From JBAVVD01 sp049697115 (GTDB lineage: Bacteria; Acidobacteriota; Aminicenantia; Aminicenantales; UBA4085), in contig JBAVVD010000009.1 of the NCBI GenBank assembly GCA_049697115.1, positions 62,001 through 126,000 of the forward strand: a DNA stretch of 64,000 nucleotides, given 5' to 3'. Of the stretch, positions 16,971 through 24,321 are shown piece after piece. Position 1 is the stretch's first letter. The number at the start of each line of letters is the position of its first letter. Position numbers and translations under genes: made by a program. The notes beneath the pieces were generated by a model that worked only from the letters and a program-made list of their open reading frames with translations, ran no database searches and was not told the DNA's origin.

Positions 16971-17783
16971 ATGCTGAGAGACGAGGGAGATAGACTAACA
17001 CGCGTCGTGGTATGCACACCCAGAGAAGAATATTTCCGTGTAATTGACCTTGAGGCCCAGAACATTTATGAGATTGCAGATCCGGATGAGACAAAAAAAC
17101 AGCATAATACACTGAAATCCACAATGGAGAAATTCGGGTGTGAAGTGATTGATATCCCAGAGCTTGAAGGACATCCAAATTCGGTTTTCCCCCGCGATGT
17201 TTCCTTATCTACCCCGGAGGGATATATTAAGTTAGTAATGGGACTCAAAGCGAGAAAAGGTGAGGAAGAATGGATGTCGCGGATATTAGAATCACTGGGA
17301 GAGCCCTGTGCTGGTGAGATTAAGGAGTCTGGCACAATAGAAGGCGGGGATATCTTACTGGCCGGTTCGGTTGCCTTTATTGGCCTTTCAGACAGGACGA
17401 ATAAAGAAGGAGTCGATCAGATATCAGGTTTACTGCGAAATATGAGTTATGAAGTACGAACAATAGTGATGGAAGAACCTTTCCTCCATTTTGGGGGAGC
17501 CATGAGTATTATTGGACCGGGAAGGATACTCTGTAGTCAGGGTGTCTTCCCAAGTGAGTATTTAAAAGGCTTTGATGTCATTGAGGTTCCTCCACATGGT
17601 CCATCCACTGGAAATGTCATCTATTTGGGTGAAAATGAGGCAATTGCTAATGCTACTGAAAATATGGAGACAATAAACATGTTAGAAAAGAGGGGATTCA
17701 TTGTTCATGGAATTGATCTTTCCGAGTTCAGAAAAGGCGCTGGCGGGCCGTCGTGCCTTACCCTGCCTGTAGAACGGAAATAA
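16971..17783 (+). CDS. Dimethylargininase (DDAH)-like amidinohydrolase
   Basis: The 270-residue protein belongs to the arginine deiminase/DDAH superfamily, which hydrolyses guanidino groups to citrulline or ornithine-type products. The motifs are in place: FPRD at 73-76, EGGD at 124-127, catalytic histidine in FLHFGGAM (H173), and the nucleophile in GPSCLTLPV (C262). The small size and C-terminal SCLTLPV fit DDAH or related N-omega-substituted arginine hydrolases better than arginine deiminase. Substrate is not provable from sequence. GAAGGAAACC lies just before the ATG. The permease remnant directly upstream suggests a lost uptake partner. Confidence 0.85.
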   Translation: MLRDEGDRLTRVVVCTPREEYFRVIDLEAQNIYEIADPDETKKQHNTLKSTMEKFGCEVIDIPELEGHPNSVFPRDVSLSTPEGYIKLVMGLKARKGEEEWMSRILESLGEPCAGEIKESGTIEGGDILLAGSVAFIGLSDRTNKEGVDQISGLLRNMSYEVRTIVMEEPFLHFGGAMSIIGPGRILCSQGVFPSEYLKGFDVIEVPPHGPSTGNVIYLGENEAIANATENMETINMLEKRGFIVHGIDLSEFRKGAGGPSCLTLPVERK

Positions 17784-17819
17784 TAGTTTCCTCTCGATAT
17801 AACTTAAAACGTTTTAAAC

Positions 17820-18191
17820 CTATCTGTTAAGATTCATATTCAATGCAGCTAGAAAGTTCTTGACTGTTCTCCTTCCATGTCCTGCTATATCAATGTATTC
17901 TTTCTGCAGGACTTTACAATCGACACGGACCTTCCCATTCACTTCTTCAATCAGGATTGACAGACGTGGAGGGACATCCTCAAAAACCCGTTGGCCGCTC
18001 TCGGCTGCAATAAATCCTGCTGATTTATCCACACTGTCTATAGTGAAATCAATGTCGTCCACAGCCTTAATGGATGCATTCCAAACTTCGTCAAAAGTAT
18101 GGTCGTCTAGAAATGTTGTGTCCCGGTTAATGATTTGCTGGGTACAGCAAACACATGCAAAGAGCAATAGTATTAAACATAACTTTTTCAT
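17820..18191 (-). CDS. Small lipoprotein, unknown function
   Basis: The 123-residue protein starts with a lipoprotein signal, MKKLCLILLLFACVCC, in which a cysteine near residue 15 or 16 would be lipidated. The mature part contains FDEVWNASIKAVDDIDF and SGFIAAESG-like sequence, a pattern seen in DUF3568-type or outer-membrane-anchored small lipoproteins; I do not assign a family firmly. AGGAG lies seven bases before the ATG. It converges with the DDAH gene with a 36-base gap. Confidence 0.75.
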   Translation of the reverse strand: MKKLCLILLLFACVCCTQQIINRDTTFLDDHTFDEVWNASIKAVDDIDFTIDSVDKSAGFIAAESGQRVFEDVPPRLSILIEEVNGKVRVDCKVLQKEYIDIAGHGRRTVKNFLAALNMNLNR

Positions 18192-18607
18192 AGTGATCTC
18201 CTCTCACTCATTATCTCATTCCTGCTTTGTCATATTATATCCTGCAATAAATATGCCAGATGAAGCGCCTGGAGAAATTAGAATGAAAGGGCTTTTTCTG
18301 TCCTATATGAATGACAGATGTCAAAAGATTATGACATTTTAATTGCCTGCAATTTTCCTCAATACAGTTCCACATAGCGTAGTCGCCCCTGCGGACTCGG
18401 AGTCCAGAGCGTCAACTTCCGTTGCTTTAACCACTCCGAGACTATCCGCCTTTTAAAGGACTCATCCGGCCCAAAAAATAGGGACCCATCTCTTATACTC
18501 AGTTTTAGGGATACAGATGGTCCACAAGACCTAAAGAAAAAGAAAGGAGAAGAAAATAGAAAAAAGTCCTTGCATCACATCATCATAAAAGTATTTCATT
18601 ATTTTAG
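18192..18607. other. Intergenic stretch with a tRNA-like inverted-repeat patch
   Basis: No gene is visible over 416 bases. Around 18380-18455 the minus strand reads GGAGTGGTTAAAGC, then CTCTGGACTCCGAGTCC, which resembles the D-arm and anticodon-arm of a tRNA. A small CAACTTCCGTTG hairpin sits between them. No T-arm or matching acceptor stem is present, so it is not a functional tRNA by eye. Confidence 0.25.
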
Positions 18608-18766
18608 AGATAACGGCCGCGTTTAAGCGGCGCAAAGCAAGAGCGTACCAAAACTTTGAATTTGCTCATATTTTCTTAGAATGCATCCCATTTCAAATCA
18701 AGCACAGCTTTATGCGTCCGCATGAAACGCTTTGTCAGGCCGCTTCAACAAATGAGATTGTCAGAC
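18608..18766 (-). repeat. attC-like site m2, minus-strand orientation
   Basis: On the minus strand the stretch begins GTCTGAC just after the stop of the methyltransferase gene and ends CGTTATCT. The inner parts TTGAAGCGGC and GCCGCTTAAA pair (9 of 10), as do CAAAGC and GCTTTG. This is the imperfect palindrome layout of an integron attC, about 159 bases long. The core boxes are degenerate, so the call rests on the layout and on the second site at 19615-19694. Confidence 0.4.
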
Positions 18767-18768
18767 TA

Positions 18769-19584
18769 TCATAATGGTTTTCTGAATTCCAAACAATATC
18801 CGTGATACCGAAAATGCGCCTTCCATATACCGTCCATTCGTACCTCTTCCATGGTATCTGGCACCAGGTCAACGATCACGGACGTGTCCAATTTCTTTTC
18901 CTGATATGAGCGCGAGAAACCTGGAATACGAGCGATGAGTCGTGCTAACTGTTCCGATTCGTCGGCAATGACAATTTTACTTCCTGGCCGAGCGACACGA
19001 ATCATCTCGTTAATCGCCTGCTTTTTTCCCGAAAAAAAGTTGATCCCGCCAATGTGGAAGACGCTGTCGAAGGATCCCTCTTTGAAAGGCAGCGCCTCAG
19101 CCGTTCCAAGGAAAAGATCTATCGGCCAACCACGTGAGGTGACGAAGCGATTGCAGCGTACCAGTTGGCCTGCAGAGATGTCCAGGCCATATACCTCACC
19201 AACATTTGGCGACTCAAACAAGTAGGGAAGATTAACACCAGTACCTATTGAAACCTCTAAAATGCGCCCACCGTTCAATTCCAACCGGTCCAAAATCTCT
19301 TTTCGCGCCTTGCGATCTCCGCCAAAAGATAAAAACGCCGCTTTGGTAAAGAGGTCGTAAAAGCGTGAAAACCAATCATAGAAGCGAGCGAAGCGGCGGT
19401 TGATTCCTTCCAGTTTCTGCAGATCGATAAAGTACGCAACGCCGTTCTTGATGAGAAAGCGCTGCTCACAGTTCGGGCAGTACAAGCACCCCTCAATCAC
19501 AATCTCATCACCGCGCTCGTTGTGCAGAGAAAGAGCAGCTTTACAATGAGGACAACATAGAAACTCCAATGTTGAGCTTTTCAT
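18769..19584 (-). CDS. Class I SAM methyltransferase with N-terminal zinc ribbon
   Basis: The first 45 residues form a Trm112-like zinc ribbon (CCPHC at 10-14 and CLYCPNC near 33-39). A class I methyltransferase domain follows: motif I ILEVSIGTGVNLPYLF at about 107-122, acidic strand-2 end GLDIS, motif IV-like FDSVFHIGGINFF, and a C-terminal CLEFRKPL. Such fusions methylate small molecules or lipoquinone-like substrates; the substrate is unknown. AAGGAATTAAG precedes the ATG. It is bracketed by attC-like sites (18608-18766 and 19615-19694) in the same orientation, so it may itself be a gene cassette. Confidence 0.8.
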   Translation of the reverse strand: MKSSTLEFLCCPHCKAALSLHNERGDEIVIEGCLYCPNCEQRFLIKNGVAYFIDLQKLEGINRRFARFYDWFSRFYDLFTKAAFLSFGGDRKARKEILDRLELNGGRILEVSIGTGVNLPYLFESPNVGEVYGLDISAGQLVRCNRFVTSRGWPIDLFLGTAEALPFKEGSFDSVFHIGGINFFSGKKQAINEMIRVARPGSKIVIADESEQLARLIARIPGFSRSYQEKKLDTSVIVDLVPDTMEEVRMDGIWKAHFRYHGYCLEFRKPL

Positions 19585-19614
19585 CTTAATTCCTTTCCAG
19601 TCTACGATGCAGCG

Positions 19615-19694
19615 GACTAACGTATAGAACTCACGCGCGCGACCTCCGTAGCGGGGTACGTCGCGTGCAGTGATTGGTATACGCCAAATTAGCT
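19615..19694 (-). repeat. attC-like site m1, minus-strand orientation
   Basis: On the minus strand the site runs from AGCTAAT (overlapping the stop of the upstream fragment) to GTTAGTC, which lies 31 bases before the methyltransferase start. The inner arms CACGCGAC and GTCGCGCGCGTG pair, with outer GTATA/TATAC pairs and unequal spacers, as in integron attC sites. The loop contains a further CCGTAGCGG hairpin. It is the clearer of the two minus-strand sites. Confidence 0.5.
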
Positions 19695-19973
19695 CCGCGT
19701 GAAGCTGACAATGATCTCGTAAACCTTGGGATTCAATTTCTTCATCGCAGGATGATCCGATTGAAAATATGTTTCCCCCATGACGCTTCCATATTCTGGA
19801 GTCTGCCGGAGGCGGAAGTCGGGATTCAATCGAAGAATTAATGTCCGACTTTGAATTCCTGCGTCCAAATCCGTTCCTAATTCTTTGAGTTCCCCTCCGT
19901 TACAGTGAATTACAGTTCCTTCATAATCCCACCCAAAGCCAGCAAGAACGAATGGTTTACCATTAATTTCTTC
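19689..19973 (-). pseudogene. 5'-truncated gene fragment, 94 codons, family unknown
   Basis: Read on the minus strand, directly and in frame after the stop of the membrane-protein gene, is a long coherent coding stretch. It contains EINGKPFVLAGFGWDYEGTV, then IHCNGGELKELGTDLDAGIQ and a C-terminal NPKVYEIIVSF, ending at TAA 19689-19691. No start codon or ribosome site lies at its 5' end. Reading across the TAA at 19974-19976 would join it to the membrane protein, but the two do not look like one protein. I take it as the 3' part of a gene whose front was replaced. Its stop overlaps the attC-like site, as is usual for cassette genes. Confidence 0.5.
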
Positions 19974-20354
19974 TTATGCAGTCTTCTTTTGTGGTAGCAG
20001 AAAATAGCCGAAGCCGATCGTGAAGAAAAGGTAAATCACCGCTACACCCCACCCCAGTGGATTTAAAACTTGCGAAAACAGGAATACGAGGGTTGCGACA
20101 AAGGCGACTGCGTCATAGATACACAGGTTCAAGATGATCGCCCGGCGCACAAAAGAGGCTTCTGCATTCCTGGCAAACCAGGTCAGAAAGAGATTGCCCA
20201 AAAGCGAGGCCCCATATTCTCTAGCTACGAAAGCAGCTCCTGAACAGAATGCAGCGCCCAACAGGTTCAACAGGGGGCCAGGGAAAAACAACAGCACAGG
20301 TCCAAAGCCCAAGCAAACCACCGCTTTGATGATCATCAAAGTTTTGAATTTCAT
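19974..20354 (-). CDS. Small four-helix membrane protein, unknown function
   Basis: The 126-residue protein has about four hydrophobic segments (near 8-30, 37-60, 72-92 and 98-120) with short loops, and a lysine-rich C-terminus (PQKKTA). It resembles small DUF4345-type membrane proteins, but I cannot assign a family. The ATG is immediately preceded by AGGAGGGAGGA. Its stop is followed in frame by the fragment at 19689-19973. Confidence 0.65.
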   Translation of the reverse strand: MKFKTLMIIKAVVCLGFGPVLLFFPGPLLNLLGAAFCSGAAFVAREYGASLLGNLFLTWFARNAEASFVRRAIILNLCIYDAVAFVATLVFLFSQVLNPLGWGVAVIYLFFTIGFGYFLLPQKKTA

Positions 20355-20603
20355 TCCTCCCTCCTTTAAGGTTGTTTTATTCTGGTTGAGGATCCGGAAA
20401 TGGCTCTTGAAATACGATCAGGCCGAGCTGAAATCAAGGGGCCAAATTTCCCTTCCTCGAATTTGGGGCAATGATAAATCACGGCAGGGGGGATGTCAAT
20501 CGAAATGAAACAGTCGAACTGAAAATAGCAGAAAGCAGGCTGGAAGGCGCGCCATAAAGCCGCCTTCAAGCCCGCAATAGCCACGTGGAGATTTTCCCGA
20601 TAG

Positions 20604-20744
20604 CGCAAGGACAAGGATGACGCCGAAAAGGAGAAAGCCAAGCAAGAATATCAAAAATTTCTCAACCTCTGGAAAGATGCCGACCCCGGCAGGCCTGAGG
20701 TCGAGGATGCCAAAAAAAAGCAAGATTTGAGGACGCGCGTCTGA
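20604..20744 (+). pseudogene. C-terminal tail of a TPR-containing protein
   Basis: The frame from 20604 to the TGA at 20742-20744 reads KDDAEKEKAKQEYQKFLNLW followed by KDADPGRPEVEDAKKK. That ending is typical of the last tetratricopeptide repeat of large signalling or kinase-associated TPR proteins. A stop lies just before it and no start is present. Bases 20355-20603 hold nothing else that I can support. Confidence 0.6.
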
Positions 20745-20857
20745 TTCACATCCGATTTTTCAGCTTCCCTGGAGACAGAACAGTGCCGGAAAGGTGGACA
20801 GGGTGCGAGGTCATTGCGTGTCCGAAAACACCAGGGGCGGGCTGATTTGGTCGAGAA

Positions 20858-21139
20858 TTGATGGTCCATCCTTTGAGCGGAATGGTTCTCCGTCATCATA
20901 TTCAACCTAGCACTCTTCAAAGAATGGTCAAAGAGGCTTTAAGAAAATCGAGGATATCTAAGCCGGCAAGCTGTCGCACGCTACGGCATAGTTTCGCTAT
21001 GCATCTTCTTGAGGTGTGGCATAATATCCGAACGATTCAGGAACTCATGGGCCATAAGAACATGAATACCACGATGATTTACACTCATGTGGCTCGAAAG
21101 AGCTATTCGGATATTTCCAGTCCTTTGGACAAGCTGTGA
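20858..21139 (+). pseudogene. C-terminal part of an integron-type tyrosine recombinase
   Basis: The 93 codons match the C-terminal catalytic half of IntI/Xer recombinases: HHIQPSTLQRMVKEAL, KPASCRTLRHSFAMHLLE, IRTIQELMGHKNMNTTMIYT and SPLDKL. The second-box arginine (R43), the GH histidine (H66) and the nucleophile tyrosine (Y75) are present, but the first box-II residue is R40 where histidine is expected. The N-terminal DNA-binding half and the first catalytic arginine are missing; upstream frames hold only broken sequence. The fragment is almost certainly inactive. It heads the cassette array and points the same way as the cassettes, whereas most integron integrases point away. Confidence 0.8.
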
Positions 21140-21231
21140 GAAATGCCAAAAAGACTAAGCGGTTGCTCCCGAGATATCTCACACTCCGTAAACTTCCGCG
21201 GCTATCTGGTAAATAATCGCTCCTCTGATGG

Positions 21232-21251
21232 ATATTTGAGTCGTCAAATAT
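21232..21251. promoter_or_regulatory. Palindromic operator-like site 1
   Basis: ATATTTGA-GTCG-TCAAATAT is a perfect inverted repeat with eight-base arms. Related palindromes follow at 21306-21325 and 21349-21361, all between the recombinase fragment and the first cassette gene. Confidence 0.5.
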
Positions 21252-21305
21252 GCGACTTGCCATATAACATGGATAATTATAATATAATACTGCAATTTTG
21301 AGGGG

Positions 21306-21325
21306 ATATTTGATGGAATCAAATA
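21306..21325. promoter_or_regulatory. Palindromic operator-like site 2
   Basis: ATATTTGA-TGGAA-TCAAATAA (core ATTTGAT-GGA-ATCAAAT) repeats the sequence of site 1. Its centre lies about 75 bases from that of site 1, close to seven turns of B-DNA, which would put both on the same face. Confidence 0.5.
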
Positions 21326-21348
21326 ATATACGACGTCAATCAAGGGAG

Positions 21349-21373
21349 ATTTGCATCAAATACAGCATGCTGT
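21349..21373. promoter_or_regulatory. Palindromic site 3 and adjoining 14-base palindrome
   Basis: ATTTG-CAT-CAAAT (21349-21361) is a shorter version of sites 1 and 2. It is followed at once by the perfect palindrome TACAGCATGCTGTA (from 21361). The second resembles an inside-out LexA box but is not a standard one. Ten bases further on, GTTGGAT (21383-21389) fits the GTTRRRY core of an integron recombination point and could be the attI side of the first cassette. Confidence 0.4.
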
Positions 21374-21410
21374 ATATTAATAGTTGGATGGTTAATAACG
21401 AGGCTTAACT

Positions 21411-22451
21411 ATGACGATCTGCAGATATGACAAGCAAACCATCGTGACAACAAAAGTAGATCCCATCGAAGACATATGCGGGTGGGTATCAGGGCTTCGA
21501 AGTAGCGGTTATGCCTCGGACCTACTGAAAGAAATACATGGATTTGCTGATCTGCAAGAAATCAAGGACTCCACCAAGGCCATCACATCACATGCCGAAC
21601 ATGCAGTACATTTACTTCATCAGGGAATGGCGGGGCCTGTCGACGTTTCATACTTGCCACTCTATTACTGCATGCTGAATCTGGCAAAAATATGTATCAT
21701 AGCAACAGGCTATCGCAAAAACCTCAGTAAACAAAGATGGCATGGAGCAACTTATCCAATTGAGAAAGACAGCCAAGACCTGATAAATGAGACAATCTAT
21801 CTAAAAGAGCGCGGGGCTATACCATTGTTTTACAAATCAATAACTGGTGAAGCCCTACCAAATACTTCAGTGAAACTCGCTCTGCGGCAGGTCTATCCGT
21901 ATATCAGATACGTTTCTCATGAGTACTGCTCCCTTTACAAAGCGGAGCGTGGTTATGTCGACATCGAATTGGAATACAAGGGCAACAAAAACCTCGGTTA
22001 CAAGATACAGGCAACAATTGATCTCCAGGGACGGCAAAGCGGTATAAAGGCAAATGAACTCAGAGTTCTTCGAGGCTTTCGGCAAATTGCAGGTAATCAA
22101 TTAGTCTTCGAAACAGACGTTCTAAAAGGGAACCTTGAAGACGTCCAAGCAAGGCTGCTCACAAAAGTCCGAAGATTCCTATTGGTTAGTGATATCGATC
22201 CTCTTCGCAACATCCGTTGCGATACACCTGTTTCCAGCAGCCGCTTATTTGCGCCCGAGGAACTTCACATACTGTTGGCCTTCTTTCATCTGTCTAACGT
22301 AGTCCGATATAAGCCTGAGTTTCTTGATAAGCTGAAGGATTCTCGGTCTTGGGCACTGCTCGTATCACTTCCCCGGCATGGGACTCTTACATTCCTAGAA
22401 CATTTCTGGTCATTCATGCATAAGAGGGTAACCATTGTGACAAGCCCATAG
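21411..22451 (+). CDS. YaaC-like protein (cassette 1)
   Basis: The 346-residue protein resembles the YaaC family: VSYLPLYYCMLNLAKICIIA near residue 80, a following KQRWHGATY, and a C-terminal LLAFFHLSNVVRYKPEFL, which corresponds to the family's LSMLVRYxP motif. YaaC-like proteins are mostly helical, cytosolic and of unknown function; distant relatives occur in defence islands. The ribosome site is weak (ACGAGG). It is the first gene after the recombinase fragment and is followed by an attC-like site at 22470-22676. Family assignment is moderate, and no function is claimed. Confidence 0.65.
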   Translation: MTICRYDKQTIVTTKVDPIEDICGWVSGLRSSGYASDLLKEIHGFADLQEIKDSTKAITSHAEHAVHLLHQGMAGPVDVSYLPLYYCMLNLAKICIIATGYRKNLSKQRWHGATYPIEKDSQDLINETIYLKERGAIPLFYKSITGEALPNTSVKLALRQVYPYIRYVSHEYCSLYKAERGYVDIELEYKGNKNLGYKIQATIDLQGRQSGIKANELRVLRGFRQIAGNQLVFETDVLKGNLEDVQARLLTKVRRFLLVSDIDPLRNIRCDTPVSSSRLFAPEELHILLAFFHLSNVVRYKPEFLDKLKDSRSWALLVSLPRHGTLTFLEHFWSFMHKRVTIVTSP

Positions 22452-22469
22452 CACAACGAAATGAATACC

Positions 22470-22676
22470 ACCCAACAACTCATTCAACCGGACTTTGAGG
22501 GGCGATCTTCCATGAGCCTGATCTTGCTTCCAAAGGCCGTTTGGCATTCAACTCAGCGGCCTAAACAGGTCTCGTTCCCAAATCAAGGCATCGCTGCTAT
22601 AATTCTTTCAAGGTAACTGGCCACTGAGGGAAGGCTGCCATATCACCCTCAAACCCAGTTAATTCGAGCGTTAGGC
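22470..22676 (+). repeat. attC site 1, unusually long
   Basis: The site opens ACCCAAC AACTCATTCAACC, the classic left end of attC sites (box RYYYAAC), and closes GTTAATTCGAGC-GTTAGGC (box GTTRRRY). CTTTGAGGG near the left pairs with CCCTCAAA near the right. At 207 bases it is longer than most attC sites, and the centre may contain extra sequence. The next ORF starts ten bases after the GTTAGGC core, as cassette genes do. Confidence 0.75.
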
Positions 22677-22685
22677 AGAAACTAC

Positions 22686-23168
22686 ATGAATTACAGAGAT
22701 GAAATTAAAGACCTCGCAATGACCGTAAACGGAGGACTGACGGTCTACATCGCTATCCACAACGCAATTTTTCGGGACGCAGCCACCTTCAAGAGTTTCC
22801 TGAAGAATTTCTTCGGGTGGGGTGTGCCTATGTCGAAATTGCTTGAGGATTCCGAAGGACTTCTGCCGTTATGGGATACCATTCATCAGAAGATGGAGGT
22901 TTTCCGGCAGTCGGCCTACTCGTCCTTGTCGAAAGATGAAAAACACTATTTCGACATCCTGTCACGCTATGTGGATGCCGTCCGAAAAACCGTCACTGCG
23001 CTAATTGATCGGCAGCGTTTGCTGAACGAAGGAAGCAAGGGCGGGTCAAGGAATCCAATGACTTGGGAAGCGTTTCAGCAGAAAGAAAGGAGTTATCAGA
23101 TGGCAGTCCAAGAATACATAGCGATAGGTCAGGAATTGAATGACGCAGCTCCAATTATTTTTGGATGA
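22686..23168 (+). CDS. Hypothetical protein, 160 aa (cassette 2, first gene)
   Basis: I do not recognise this protein. It is mostly helical, lacks a signal or membrane segment, and has a tyrosine/lysine-rich central helix (SSLSKDEKHYFDILSRYVDA) and another near the end (QQKERSYQMAVQEYIAIGQE). The start lies ten bases after the attC core. No attC separates it from the broken winged-helix/nuclease gene 40 bases downstream, so both probably travelled in one cassette. Confidence 0.6.
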   Translation: MNYRDEIKDLAMTVNGGLTVYIAIHNAIFRDAATFKSFLKNFFGWGVPMSKLLEDSEGLLPLWDTIHQKMEVFRQSAYSSLSKDEKHYFDILSRYVDAVRKTVTALIDRQRLLNEGSKGGSRNPMTWEAFQQKERSYQMAVQEYIAIGQELNDAAPIIFG

Positions 23169-23207
23169 AAAAGCCAAAAAAGTCGTTGGGTTGCATAGGA
23201 AGATCTG

Positions 23208-23791
23208 ATGCCAAGTCTCTCAGAAATGATATTGAGCGTCGTCAAGCAGACTCCTGGGATGACGGACCGGGAGATCACGAATCAGTTGCGGGGCGGAAAG
23301 GCGTCACAGCAGCCGATTAACCAGGCGGCGCGCGCTTTGGAAGCGAAGGGCAATCTCGTCCGAAGAAACGGCCAGACGGTTTGATTGGCAATTACCCCGG
23401 CGACGTCGATTTGTTACGTGTGGGGCCGGCACCAAATAGAAACAAGAATTACGATGTTGATGCACTGTCGGAAGACGAGATTAAGAAAGTCCTTGATGAC
23501 TGGCTGACCGCAAACGTATGGACCAACAAGGTCATATGGGGCACCATTAGAGGCATCGACATCGAGGCGAAGCGAGGGCACGAACGCTGGATCATCGAAG
23601 TGAAGGGCCCTGGATCACGCCAGCCGATGAGGGTCAACTACTTTCTTAGCATTCTTGGCGAAACCCTCCAGCGGATGGATGATCCGAAGGCGAAATACTC
23701 AATAGCGTTGCCTGACTTGAAGCAGTACCGAGGCTTGTGGGAGCGCCTGCCAAAGCTTGCCAAGTCGCGCACTACCATTTCTTTGTTATAG
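23208..23791 (+). pseudogene. Winged-helix plus nuclease-like protein, frameshifted (cassette 2)
   Basis: The ATG at 23208, after AGGA, begins MPSLSEMILSVVKQTPGMTD and continues through a winged helix to RRNGQTV-stop at about 23383. The overlapping second frame reads KRPDGLIGNYPGDVDLLRVG and continues to 23791. The joint RRxRPDGLIGNY is what an intact protein should read, so one A seems to be missing in the AAA run near 23367. The second part has RGIDIEAKRG followed by RWIIEVKGPGSR, a D...ExK arrangement of PD-(D/E)XK nucleases. A ribosome start on the overlapping TTG at 23381 could still make the nuclease half alone. Either a real mutation or a sequencing slip is possible. Confidence 0.6.
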
Positions 23792-23836
23792 GTCACAAAG
23801 GCTGGTGGGGTAGAAGTTCTCGAGTAACAGAATGCA

Positions 23837-23886
23837 ACCCAACCACGCGCTCTACCGGACAGCGCCGCTGAGCGCGGGCATTAAGC
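23837..23886 (+). repeat. attC site 2
   Basis: ACCCAAC-CACGCGCTC at the left pairs with GAGCGCGGGC-ATTAAGC at the right. The centre is TACCGGACAGCGCCGCT, giving a compact 50-base imperfect palindrome. The layout matches the GTCCAACCACGCGCTG type of attC known from large integrons. The right core ATTAAGC departs from GTTRRRY in its first base. Confidence 0.65.
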
Positions 23887-23912
23887 AAGATTATAAGAAA
23901 GGAGAAGGAACT

Positions 23913-24194
23913 ATGAGAACTCGCCTTACCGCGATTCTGACCATTTTTCTTTTCTGCCTCTATCCCATCATCGTTAGCGCCGATAAGAATGAGAAGGTAG
24001 AAAATGCCCTACAAAAGGCCATGGAACTATTTGGGAAGGGAAAATGGGAGGAAGTTATATCGGCCTGCACAGCCGCACTCAAGATCGATCCGTCGCATGT
24101 CAGGACGTTGGCCATGCGGGGTGGCATACAAATGATGACAGGCAACAAAGAGAGTGCCTTGAAAGACTGGGATAATATGCCGAAATCGTGGTAA
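23913..24194 (+). CDS. Secreted single-TPR protein, 93 aa (cassette 3)
   Basis: The ATG at 23913 follows AGGAGAAGG and starts a clear signal peptide (MRTRLTAILTIFLFCLYPII, cleavage near VSA-DK). The mature part is essentially one and a half tetratricopeptide repeats: ALQKAMELFGKGKWEEVISA, then TAALKIDPSHVRTLAMRGG. It is a small periplasmic helical-repeat protein that may bind another protein. The gene lies between attC sites 2 and 3. An in-frame ATG at 23832 lies inside attC 2 and is not the start. Confidence 0.7.
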   Translation: MRTRLTAILTIFLFCLYPIIVSADKNEKVENALQKAMELFGKGKWEEVISACTAALKIDPSHVRTLAMRGGIQMMTGNKESALKDWDNMPKSW

Positions 24195-24204
24195 AGACGT
24201 ATAC

Positions 24205-24265
24205 GCATAACCAGGCGATTAGGTACGACGTACAATTAAGCGCGGTTTAGCGCCCGGCATTAAGT
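24205..24265 (+). repeat. attC-like site 3
   Basis: GCATAAC-CAGGCG at the left pairs partly with CGCCCGG-CATTAAGT at the right, over 61 bases. Both core boxes carry one or two departures from consensus, so this site is weaker than 1, 2 and 4. Its position between two short genes of the same direction supports it. Confidence 0.5.
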
Positions 24266-24321
24266 CAAAAAGAAAAATAAATGATTTGAAGTTTTAATCC
24301 CACGGGGAATATAATTTAGAC

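Noticed and set aside
18380..18455. A functional tRNA gene on the minus strand
   Set aside because: D-arm-like and anticodon-like parts are visible, but there is no T-arm with GTTCRAATC and no matching acceptor stem, so it is listed only as a tRNA-like patch.
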